NCBI GenBank assembly: GCA_030843315.1
Contig: JAUUPT010000075.1
Span: 1-18,947 of the forward strand
Reading direction: 5' to 3'
Length of the DNA: 18,947 nucleotides
From: Bacteroidaceae bacterium
GTDB lineage: Bacteria > Bacteroidota > Bacteroidia > Bacteroidales > Bacteroidaceae
The number at the start of each line of letters is the position of its first letter. The stretch's first letter is position 1. The notes under the pieces are model-generated. The model worked only from the letters and a program-made list of their open reading frames with translations, was not told where the DNA came from and made no database searches. A program made the position numbers and the translations under genes. Below are positions 8,639 through 15,615 of this stretch, in pieces.

Positions 8639-8646
8639 CAAAGATA
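8639..8646 (-). promoter_or_regulatory. -7 promoter box for tRNA-Arg
   Basis: On the minus strand this reads TATCTTTG, an exact TAnnTTTG match, about 83 bases before the mature tRNA 5' end. Transcription would start close to 8632. No clear -33 TTTG is visible. Confidence 0.6.
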
Positions 8647-8689
8647 ATGTATTCTGTTGATTTTCCGAAAAAAGTTTTGTTAATCCGAT

Positions 8690-8697
8690 TAACTTTG
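8690..8697 (+). promoter_or_regulatory. -7 promoter box before korAB
   Basis: TAACTTTG matches TAnnTTTG and lies 65 bases before the korA start. The nearest upstream TTTG (8676-8679) is only 10 bases away, too close for a normal -33 box. The intergenic stretch 8557-8762 therefore holds this box, the divergent tRNA box and the structured leader, with no gene. Confidence 0.55.
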
Positions 8698-8762
8698 CGA
8701 AATTTGTCGACTAATGTAAAACGCATTAATCCCGAAAATTAATCTATAGTAATTCGTAAGTT

Positions 8763-10610
8763 ATGGCAAACGACATGATGGTCAAAGAACTGGAGCAAGT
8801 GGTAGTCCGCTTCTCCGGAGACTCCGGTGATGGTATGCAACTCGCCGGCAACATCTTTTCAACAGTTTCGGCTACGGTGGGCAATGACATCAGTACATTC
8901 CCCGACTATCCGGCAGATATCCGCGCCCCGCAAGGTTCACTTACCGGTGTTTCCGGTTTCCAGGTGCACATTGGTGCAGACAGAGTATATACTCCCGGAG
9001 ACAAATGCGACGTATTGGTAGCTATGAACGCTGCTGCTCTGAAAACTCAATACAAGTTTGCTAAATCCACTGCCTGCATCATCATCGATACGGACGCTTT
9101 CCAGAAAGCCGACTTGGAAAAGGCAGCTTTCAAGACCGATGATCCTATCGAAGAAATGGATATCAAGCAAGATGTTATTGCCGCCCCTATCTCCAAGATG
9201 GTGAAAGACTGCCTGGCTGATACGGGAATGGACAACAAATCCATGCTGAAATGCCGCAATATGTTTGCAGTAGGCTTGGTATGCTGGTTGTTCAACCGCG
9301 ACTTGAAGATTGCCGAGGACTTTATCCGCGAGAAATTTGCCAAGAAGCCTGAGATTGCCGAAGCCAACATCAAGGTGATTCATGCAGGATACGACTACGG
9401 GCACAACACACATGCTTCCGTAGCCAATACTTACAAGATTGAAAGCAAGACCACCGTTCCCGGCCGATACATGGATATCACGGGAAACAAGGCAACTGCC
9501 TACGGTTTCATCGCCGCTGCCGAAAAGGCAGGATTGAAGCTGTTCCTCGGTTCTTATCCTATCACTCCGGCAACGGACGTATTGCACGAACTTTCCAAAC
9601 ATAAATCACTGGGCGTGATGACCGTACAGTGCGAAGATGAGATTTCCGGTTGTGCCACTTCCATCGGCGCTGCATTTGCAGGTGCACTGGCTGTGACTTC
9701 CACATCCGGCCCCGGCGTCTGCCTGAAGTCGGAAGCTATGAACCTGGCTGTGATTACCGAACTTCCGCTCGTTGTCCTCAACGTACAGCGCGGTGGTCCT
9801 TCTACCGGTTTGCCCACGAAATCGGAACAAACCGACTTGCTGCAAGCCCTGTTCGGACGCAACGGCGAAAGCCCGATGCCCGTTATTGCAGCCTCATCGC
9901 CCACCAACTGCTTCGACATGGCTTTCATGGCAAGTAAAATTGCTTTGGAGCACATGACTCCGGTGGTACTGCTGACCGACGGTTTCGTAGCCAACGGCTC
10001 CGGCGCATGGATGTTGCCGAAGCTGGCAGATTATCCTGCCATCAAGCCACCGTACGTAACTCCCGAAATGAAAGATAACTATACGCCGTACAAGCGTAAT
10101 GCAGAAACCGGTGTACGCTACTGGGCTATCCCGGGACAGGAAGGCTATATGCACATCCTCGGCGGTCTGGAAAAAGACAGCAACACCGGCGCCATCTCCA
10201 CCGACCCGGAAAACCACGACCTGATGTGCCGTCTGCGTGCCGAGAAGGTTGCCAAGATTCCCGTGCCCGATGTAGAAGTGCAAGGTTGCGTGGACGATGC
10301 CGACCTGCTGATTGTAGGTTTCGGCGGTACTTACGGCCACTTGTATTCGGCTATGGACGAGATGATAAAGGCAGGCAAGAAGGTTGCCCTGGCTCACTTC
10401 ACTTACCTCAATCCGCTGCCTAAGAACACGGAAGCCGTATTGAAGAAATACAAGAAGGTAGTGGTTGCCGAGCAGAACCTCGGACAATTCGCAGGCTATC
10501 TGCGCATGAAGGTAGATAACTTCACGCCGTATCAATTCAATGAAGTCAAGGGACAGCCGTTCCTCGTTGCCGAACTGGTAGCTGCCTTCACTGAGATTTT
10601 AAACAAGTAA
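8763..10610 (+). CDS. korA: 2-oxoglutarate (2-oxoacid):ferredoxin oxidoreductase, fused gamma-alpha subunit
   Basis: With KorB this forms an enzyme that interconverts 2-oxoglutarate + CoA with succinyl-CoA + CO2, using ferredoxin as electron partner. The 615-residue chain is a gamma-alpha fusion. The gamma domain (~10-205) has RFSGDSGDGMQLAG (16-29) and PDYPADIRAPQG (47-58). The alpha domain starts near 240, with the pyrimidine-binding motif SYPITPATD (264-272), CEDEISG in the next block, then STSGPG and NVQRGGPSTGLPTKSEQTD. That last motif and the fusion type favour 2-oxoglutarate as substrate, though other 2-oxoacids cannot be excluded. It is followed after 24 bases by korB, clearly one operon. 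No separate ferredoxin-like delta subunit gene is adjacent. In anaerobic Bacteroides this reaction is known to run in the reductive, carboxylating direction for glutamate synthesis; the direction here is not visible. Confidence 0.93.
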   Translation: MANDMMVKELEQVVVRFSGDSGDGMQLAGNIFSTVSATVGNDISTFPDYPADIRAPQGSLTGVSGFQVHIGADRVYTPGDKCDVLVAMNAAALKTQYKFAKSTACIIIDTDAFQKADLEKAAFKTDDPIEEMDIKQDVIAAPISKMVKDCLADTGMDNKSMLKCRNMFAVGLVCWLFNRDLKIAEDFIREKFAKKPEIAEANIKVIHAGYDYGHNTHASVANTYKIESKTTVPGRYMDITGNKATAYGFIAAAEKAGLKLFLGSYPITPATDVLHELSKHKSLGVMTVQCEDEISGCATSIGAAFAGALAVTSTSGPGVCLKSEAMNLAVITELPLVVLNVQRGGPSTGLPTKSEQTDLLQALFGRNGESPMPVIAASSPTNCFDMAFMASKIALEHMTPVVLLTDGFVANGSGAWMLPKLADYPAIKPPYVTPEMKDNYTPYKRNAETGVRYWAIPGQEGYMHILGGLEKDSNTGAISTDPENHDLMCRLRAEKVAKIPVPDVEVQGCVDDADLLIVGFGGTYGHLYSAMDEMIKAGKKVALAHFTYLNPLPKNTEAVLKKYKKVVVAEQNLGQFAGYLRMKVDNFTPYQFNEVKGQPFLVAELVAAFTEILNK

Positions 10611-10634
10611 TAACCCCGTAAAGAACGAAACATC

Positions 10635-11639
10635 ATGTGCGAATATACAGCAAAAGATTTCAAAAAAGGACAACCTCGTTGGTGTCCGGGTTGCGGTGAC
10701 CACTTCTTCCTGGCTTCACTGCACAAAGCAATGGCAGAAATAGGTATAGCTCCTTGGGAAACAGCCGTTATCTCCGGTATCGGTTGCTCCAGCCGCTTGC
10801 CCTACTACATGAATACGTATGCGATGCAGACCGTCCACGGACGCGCCGCCGCAATCTCTACGGGTGCCAAGGTTGCCAATCCCAACCTGAAGGTATGGCA
10901 GATTTCGGGTGACGGCGATGGCCTCGCCATCGGTGGTAACCACTTCATCCACGCCGTACGTCGTAACATCGACATGAATATGATTCTGCTGAACAACCGC
11001 ATCTACGGTCTGACGAAGGGTCAATACTCACCGACGTCTCCGCGCGGATTCGTCAGCAAGTCGTCTCCTTACGGCACGGTAGAAGACCCGTTCCACCCGG
11101 CAGAGCTTTGCTTCGGTGCCCGCGGCCGCTTCTTTGCCCGTGCGGTGGCTACCGATGCTCCCGGAACGGTGGAAGTGCTGAAGGCTGCTTACAACCATAA
11201 GGGTGCCAGCGTTTGCGAGATTCTGCAAAACTGCGTTATCTTCAATAACGGTACGCACGACTCGGTAGCGAAGAAAGAAGACCGCGCCAAGAACGCCATC
11301 TATCTGGAACACGGCAAGCCGATGATCTTCGGCGAGAACAACGAATACGGACTGATGCAGGAAGGCTTCGGGCTGAAAGTTGTGAAGCTCGGCGAGAATG
11401 GCATTACAGAAAAGGATATCCTCGTTCACGACGCTCACTGCATGGACAACACCCTGCAACTGAAGCTCGCCTTGATGGAAGGTCCCGACTTCCCAATTGC
11501 ACTCGGCGTAATCCGCGATGTAGAAGCGCCGACTTACGACGACGCCGTTCACGAACAGATTGAAGAAGTAGCCGCCAAGAAGAAGTACCATAACTTCGAA
11601 GAACTGCTGATGACGAATGATACGTGGGAAGTGAAATAA
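10635..11639 (+). CDS. korB: 2-oxoglutarate (2-oxoacid):ferredoxin oxidoreductase beta subunit
   Basis: The beta subunit carries thiamine diphosphate and one [4Fe-4S] cluster. In the 334-residue sequence, Cys17 and Cys20 (WCPGCGDH), Cys51 (SGIGCSSR) and Cys200 (LQNCVIF) have the spacing expected of the four cluster ligands in this family. The thiamine diphosphate motif starts at GDGDGLAIGGNHFIHA (92-107) and ends at LLNNRIYGLTKGQYSPTSP (118-136). This last segment binds the diphosphate and Mg and, with its TSPRG context, is typical of 2-oxoglutarate and branched-chain members. The start at 10635 places the CPGC motif at the usual distance from the N-terminus. A terminator follows 28 bases after the stop, closing a two-gene korAB operon. 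Confidence 0.94.
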   Translation: MCEYTAKDFKKGQPRWCPGCGDHFFLASLHKAMAEIGIAPWETAVISGIGCSSRLPYYMNTYAMQTVHGRAAAISTGAKVANPNLKVWQISGDGDGLAIGGNHFIHAVRRNIDMNMILLNNRIYGLTKGQYSPTSPRGFVSKSSPYGTVEDPFHPAELCFGARGRFFARAVATDAPGTVEVLKAAYNHKGASVCEILQNCVIFNNGTHDSVAKKEDRAKNAIYLEHGKPMIFGENNEYGLMQEGFGLKVVKLGENGITEKDILVHDAHCMDNTLQLKLALMEGPDFPIALGVIRDVEAPTYDDAVHEQIEEVAAKKKYHNFEELLMTNDTWEVK

Positions 11640-11667
11640 CGCCCGCAAGTCATAACTAATAATCTTT

Positions 11668-11718
11668 AAGCCCCTTCACTCCGCCGATATATCCGGCAAG
11701 AGTGAAGGGGCTTTCTTT
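11668..11718 (+). terminator. Rho-independent terminator of korAB
   Basis: A 14-bp stem (11668-11681 with 11700-11713, core GCCCCTTCACTC/GAGTGAAGGGGC) is followed by TTCTTTT. The apical part has a further GCCG/CGGC pairing (11683-11686 with 11694-11697). Confidence 0.93.
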
Positions 11719-11740
11719 TAAAATAAATACCGCCTTTCTC

Positions 11741-11770
11741 TTTGATTATAAAAGAATTAGTGTATATTTG
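11741..11770 (+). promoter_or_regulatory. Complete Bacteroides-type promoter in the putA upstream region
   Basis: TTTG at 11741-11744 and TATATTTG at 11763-11770 are separated by 18 bases, close to the normal -33/-7 spacing. This is the best two-box promoter in the window. Transcription would begin near 11777, giving putA a leader of about 325 bases unless another promoter lies closer. Confidence 0.65.
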
Positions 11771-11801
11771 CACTGATTGTTCACCTTTTATTATTAACGT
11801 T

Positions 11802-11978
11802 ATGGGCCAGGAACATCCTTTTGACCGGTTCTCGCAGCAAGCTCTCCAAGCCTTGCACCGGTATCGTGCCGTAATGTTCAGCCCACCTTCAGTTTCCAAA
11901 TTCCCTCAGATAGCAGATACGAGTCAGCATGCTATAAATCAAAGTATTATATTTACCGACCTTTACCTCGGTGTGTAA
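11802..11978 (+). CDS. Possible 58-residue small ORF in the putA leader
   Basis: An ATG 31 bases after the promoter -7 box opens a 58-codon frame (MGQEHPFDRFSQQALQALHR...) that ends with a TAA inside the first 22-bp repeat. I do not recognise the product. It shows no signal peptide, membrane helix or Cys/His metal motif; it is mixed polar with a short amphipathic stretch near residues 9-22. The ATG lies in an A/T-rich context (TTAACGTT) without a clear ribosome site. In favour: position directly after a good promoter and codons that look normal for the neighbours. Against: small size, no recognised family, and the possibility that this is simply untranslated leader. It could be a leader peptide, a lone small protein or noise. 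Confidence 0.25.
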   Translation: MGQEHPFDRFSQQALQALHRYRAVMFSPPSVSKFPQIADTSQHAINQSIIFTDLYLGV

Positions 11979-12045
11979 AAGCTTTTACCACGGCATGTAA
12001 ACGGAGTTACCGTGTGGGGTAAATGGAGTTACCCTGCGAGGTAAC
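11962..12045 (+). repeat. Four tandem 22-bp repeats (TTACC-N7-GTAAA)
   Basis: TTACC begins at 11963, 11985, 12007 and 12029, each exactly 22 bases apart. Each is followed seven bases later by GTAAA (GTAAC in the last), at 11975, 11997, 12019 and 12041. Each unit is itself an inverted repeat that could form a 5-6 bp hairpin. Units 1-2 pair TTTAC/GTAAA, unit 3 TTACC/GGTAA and unit 4 GTTACC/GGTAAC. The junction of units 1 and 2 forms the palindrome GTAAAAGCTTTTAC. The array ends 58 bases before putA. Confidence 0.85.
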
Positions 12046-12103
12046 TGATATCCCCCTACTATCAAAGCCTAAGTTATGTATCATCTAAAAACATGGAAAC
12101 AAT

Positions 12104-15100
12104 ATGGACAACAGACCAACCATCGCCGAAGTACACCAGTGGGTACTGAAGCTTTACAACACTTGTGAGCAAACCATCACGAACGAAGAACGGAAAGAAC
12201 AACATAAGTACGCCGTCATGGTGCAACGCCCCCAGGACAAACGCTTCCTGGTAAAGATGCTCGACGAATCATCGCAGATACGCGACCGCCGGAAACTCGC
12301 CGCCCGCATCAAAACCCTGATAGACCGCTACGGCGTGCCCGAATTTCTGAACAAGCGCGACGCCTTCCTCTTCAAGATGTACCAGGCATTTGGACATCAC
12401 TTCGACTTCGTCGCCATACCTATTATAAAGAAGCGGCTCCGCATGGACACTTCCAAAGTCATCCTGGATGAAGCGCGCCCGCAACTGACGAAACATTTGA
12501 GCAAGCGCTTCAAGCAAAAGATAGGCCAGAACGTGAACCTGCTGGGCGAAGTCGTGCTGGGCAACGGAGAAGCCGACCACCGCTACCAGCACTATCTGGA
12601 AGCCCTGGAAGCCCCGGACATCAACTACATCTCCGTCAAAATCTCCGGCATCTACGCCCAGACGCATGCACTGAACTACGAAGAGAGCTTCCCCGAACTG
12701 GTACGCCGTATGTCCGCCCTCTACCAGCGCGCAATAGACTTCCCTTACGTGGATGAGAACGGCGTGAAGCGCGCCAAGTTCGTCAACCTCGACATGGAAG
12801 AGTACAAAGATGCGCACTTCACCCTGCGCCTCTTCAAGACCGTGCTCAGCCAGCCCGAATTCAAGAATTATGAAGCGGGCATCGTGGTGCAAGCCTACCT
12901 GCCGGACGCCTACGACTTCCAAACCGAACTGCTGGAATTTGCCAAAGCGCGTATAGCCGACGGCGGCGCTCCGCTGAAGATGCGCCTCGTGAAGGGTTGC
13001 AACCTCGAAATGGAAACCGTCATCTCCTCCCTGCGCGGCTGGCCCAACCCGATACGCACTTCCAAAACGGAAGTGGATGCCAACTACCTGCACATTCTGG
13101 AACGCGCCCTGCTACCCGAGAATGCCAAAGCGCTGCACATCGGCGTCGCCTCGCACAACCTGTTCACCATCGCCTACGCCTATCTGCTGAGCCAGAAGTA
13201 CGGTTCGTCGGAATACATGACTTTCGAAATGCTGGAAGGTATGGCCGACCACGTATGGCGGGCACAATCCATACTCGGCAACCACGTCATCCTCTATGCT
13301 CCTGTGGTGAAGGACGAACATTTCCTGAACGCCGTGTCTTACCTGGTGCGCCGCATGGACGAGAACACCGCGCCCGACAACTTCCTGACGCACTCCTTCA
13401 ACCTCAAGCCGGATACCGAAACTTGGGATTTCCTTGAGAAGCAGTTCGAAGATGCCTATCGCATGAAAGATACTATCACCCACGCCCCCACACGTACGCA
13501 GAACCGGCTGGAAGCCTATACCCCCGTCCCCGCCATCACGCCGATGCAGAACGAACCGGATACGGACTTCGACCTGCCTCAGAACCAGGAGTGGGTACGG
13601 AATATCTTTGCCCGGTGGAAGAAGTCTCCGGGCGATACTCCCGAGATTATCCCTTTGCAGATAGGTACCGAAACAGTGGTATGCGAGAAGCGCCACAAGT
13701 ATATGGACCGTTGCCAGGACGACGAAGTGTGCATCTGCGAAATGTCTCAGGCAGACAGCGAACAGGTACGGCAGATTATAGACATTGCCGGGAAAGACCC
13801 GGCAGGCTGGCGCAATACCACTCTTGAAGAACGCCATAAGATAATGTACGAAGCCGCCAACCGGCTGGGCGAGCTGCGCGGCGACCTGATAGGCTGCATG
13901 TGCGCCGTCACCGGCAAAACCGTAGTAGAAGGCGATGTGGAAGTTTCCGAAGGCATTGACTACGCCCGCTTCTATACAAATTCTATGAAGACTTTCACTG
14001 ACCTGACGGACTTGGACATCGCCCCGAAAGGCACCATCCTCGTCATCTCTCCCTGGAACTTCCCGTGCGCCATCCCCATCGGCGGCATCGTAGCAGCACT
14101 GGCAGGCGGCAACACAGTGATACTGAAACCGGCCACCGTAGCTGCTCCCGTCGCTTGGATGTTTGCCCAGGCATTTTGGGATGCAGGTGTGCCGAAGGAA
14201 GCCTTGCAGGTCATCATCACCGACCGCGAAGCCCTGAAAGTGCTCACTACCGCCCCCGCCATCAAGCACATCATCCTGACCGGCGGCACCGATACGGCAC
14301 AGAATATAGCCCGCAGCAACCCGTCCACCCCTCTTTCTGCCGAAACCGGCGGAAAGAATGCCATCATCCTCACCGCTTCAGGCGACCGCGACCATGCCAT
14401 CATGAACATTGTCACGTCTGCTTTCGGCAATGCCGGACAGAAATGCTCCGCCTGCTCGCTACTGCTGGTAGAGCGTTCAGTGTACGAGGACAAGAACTTC
14501 CAGGACAAACTGAAGGATGCTGCCACCAGTCTGAAGGTGGGCAGTGTATGGAATGCAGGGAATGTAGTAGGCCCGATGATAACCAACAAGAACGAGAAGC
14601 TGATTCGGGCACTAACGCTCGAACCGGGAGAGTCGTGGCTCGTGCCGCCCCGCTTCCTCGACAAGAAAGAGTATATCCTTGCCCCCACCGTGAAGTGGGG
14701 AGTGAAGCCCGGCAGCTATTCCTTCCGCACCGAATTGTTCGGCCCTATGCTGAGCGTAGTCTGTATCGAGAACCTGCAACAGGGCATTGAGCTGGTGAAC
14801 AGTCTCGACTACGGTCTGACTTCCGGCTTGCAAAGTCTCGATGAAAGCGAGCAAAGACTATGGAAGAACTCCATTCAGGCAGGCAACCTGTACATCAACC
14901 GCGGCATCACGGGTGCCATCGTCAACCGTCAACCCTTCGGCGGCATGAAGGCCTCTGCCTTTGGCGGCGGTGTGAAGGCAGGCGGTCCCAACTACTGCGC
15001 TTGCTTCGTGAAGATCACCGACAAGCCCGGCAGCGATACCGATTATCAGAAGAGTTATGCCGAAGCCTATGAGAAAGAGTTTGCCCACGCCCGCGACATT

Positions 15101-15535
15101 AACAATCTCTACGGCGAGCAGAACGCTTTCCGCTATCTCCCGTTGAAGAACATGGTGCTCCGCCTCTTCCCCGGCGACAGCAACGAGCATGCCAAGATGG
15201 TTATCTTAGCCGCCAAGACTTGCCACACTCCGCTTACAGTGAGCTTCGACACCGACGACCGTGCGGCTGCCCTCGCCTCCACCGGCTGCCGGCTGAAGAA
15301 GGAAACCTTCGACGAGTTCCTCGCTACGATGAAGGATTACGAACGCATCCGCACCTGCCGTGCCGATATTCCGATGGAAATGTACGAAGAAGCAGCCCGC
15401 ATCGACAAGTACATTGCCACCGCTCCCCCGGTGAAGGACGGGCGTGTAGAACTGATCCATTACATCAAGGAGCAGAGCATCGCATTCGAGTATCACCGGT
15501 ATGGTAGTATCTCAGAGGTTCCACCGGTAGAGTAA
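12104..15535 (+). CDS. putA: Bifunctional proline dehydrogenase / L-glutamate-gamma-semialdehyde dehydrogenase
   Basis: The enzyme oxidises proline to glutamate in two steps, with FAD in the first domain and NAD in the second. The 1143-residue chain has the proline dehydrogenase barrel at ~100-460: ISVKISGIY (176-184), RLVKGCNLE (294-302), GVASHN (347-352), and YLVRRMDENT (413-422) with the Arg416-Arg417 pair expected to hold the proline carboxylate. The aldehyde dehydrogenase domain at ~540-1030 has ISPWNFPCAIPIGG (648-661), LTGGTD (725-730), Glu747 in SAETGGKN and the catalytic Cys781 in GQKCSAC. A C-terminal extension of ~100 residues follows. Residues 1-100 lack the ribbon-helix-helix DNA-binding domain of E. 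coli PutA, so it should not repress its own gene. The ATG at 12104 is chosen because an ATG at 12093 is out of frame and stops at 12149. It is a single-gene unit with its own terminator. Confidence 0.95.
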   Translation: MDNRPTIAEVHQWVLKLYNTCEQTITNEERKEQHKYAVMVQRPQDKRFLVKMLDESSQIRDRRKLAARIKTLIDRYGVPEFLNKRDAFLFKMYQAFGHHFDFVAIPIIKKRLRMDTSKVILDEARPQLTKHLSKRFKQKIGQNVNLLGEVVLGNGEADHRYQHYLEALEAPDINYISVKISGIYAQTHALNYEESFPELVRRMSALYQRAIDFPYVDENGVKRAKFVNLDMEEYKDAHFTLRLFKTVLSQPEFKNYEAGIVVQAYLPDAYDFQTELLEFAKARIADGGAPLKMRLVKGCNLEMETVISSLRGWPNPIRTSKTEVDANYLHILERALLPENAKALHIGVASHNLFTIAYAYLLSQKYGSSEYMTFEMLEGMADHVWRAQSILGNHVILYAPVVKDEHFLNAVSYLVRRMDENTAPDNFLTHSFNLKPDTETWDFLEKQFEDAYRMKDTITHAPTRTQNRLEAYTPVPAITPMQNEPDTDFDLPQNQEWVRNIFARWKKSPGDTPEIIPLQIGTETVVCEKRHKYMDRCQDDEVCICEMSQADSEQVRQIIDIAGKDPAGWRNTTLEERHKIMYEAANRLGELRGDLIGCMCAVTGKTVVEGDVEVSEGIDYARFYTNSMKTFTDLTDLDIAPKGTILVISPWNFPCAIPIGGIVAALAGGNTVILKPATVAAPVAWMFAQAFWDAGVPKEALQVIITDREALKVLTTAPAIKHIILTGGTDTAQNIARSNPSTPLSAETGGKNAIILTASGDRDHAIMNIVTSAFGNAGQKCSACSLLLVERSVYEDKNFQDKLKDAATSLKVGSVWNAGNVVGPMITNKNEKLIRALTLEPGESWLVPPRFLDKKEYILAPTVKWGVKPGSYSFRTELFGPMLSVVCIENLQQGIELVNSLDYGLTSGLQSLDESEQRLWKNSIQAGNLYINRGITGAIVNRQPFGGMKASAFGGGVKAGGPNYCACFVKITDKPGSDTDYQKSYAEAYEKEFAHARDINNLYGEQNAFRYLPLKNMVLRLFPGDSNEHAKMVILAAKTCHTPLTVSFDTDDRAAALASTGCRLKKETFDEFLATMKDYERIRTCRADIPMEMYEEAARIDKYIATAPPVKDGRVELIHYIKEQSIAFEYHRYGSISEVPPVE

Positions 15536-15555
15536 AGACGGCCTAATCTCCAAAG

Positions 15556-15603
15556 TCCCTATAACTTCCCGGATTCTAATCCAAGGGGTTATAGGGATTT
15601 TTT
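15556..15603 (+). terminator. Rho-independent terminator of putA
   Basis: TCCCTATAAC (15556-15565) pairs perfectly with GTTATAGGGA (15588-15597), followed by six T. The 22-base loop contains a further small GGAT/ATCC hairpin. It lies 20 bases after the putA stop and is oriented for putA, not for the convergent kinase gene. Confidence 0.9.
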
Positions 15604-15615
15604 CGGATTAGGGAA

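Noticed and set aside
11666..11899. Minus-strand 77-codon frame between korB and putA
   Set aside because: It runs through the korAB terminator stem and the promoter and has no recognisable motif.
11962..12045. Short regular repeats considered as a CRISPR array
   Set aside because: The period is 22 bp with only 5-base conserved arms and 5-7 base variable parts, far too short for CRISPR repeats and spacers, and no cas gene is present.
12269..13093. Minus-strand frame of 274 codons opposite the putA N-terminal region
   Set aside because: Antisense shadow of a conserved coding region, with no recognisable domain.
13112..14269. Long minus-strand open frame (385 codons) opposite putA
   Set aside because: It lies wholly inside the clear aldehyde dehydrogenase/proline dehydrogenase frame, shows no family motif and has a composition typical of an antisense shadow. 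The same holds for the other minus-strand frames opposite secDF, the activase, korA and korB.
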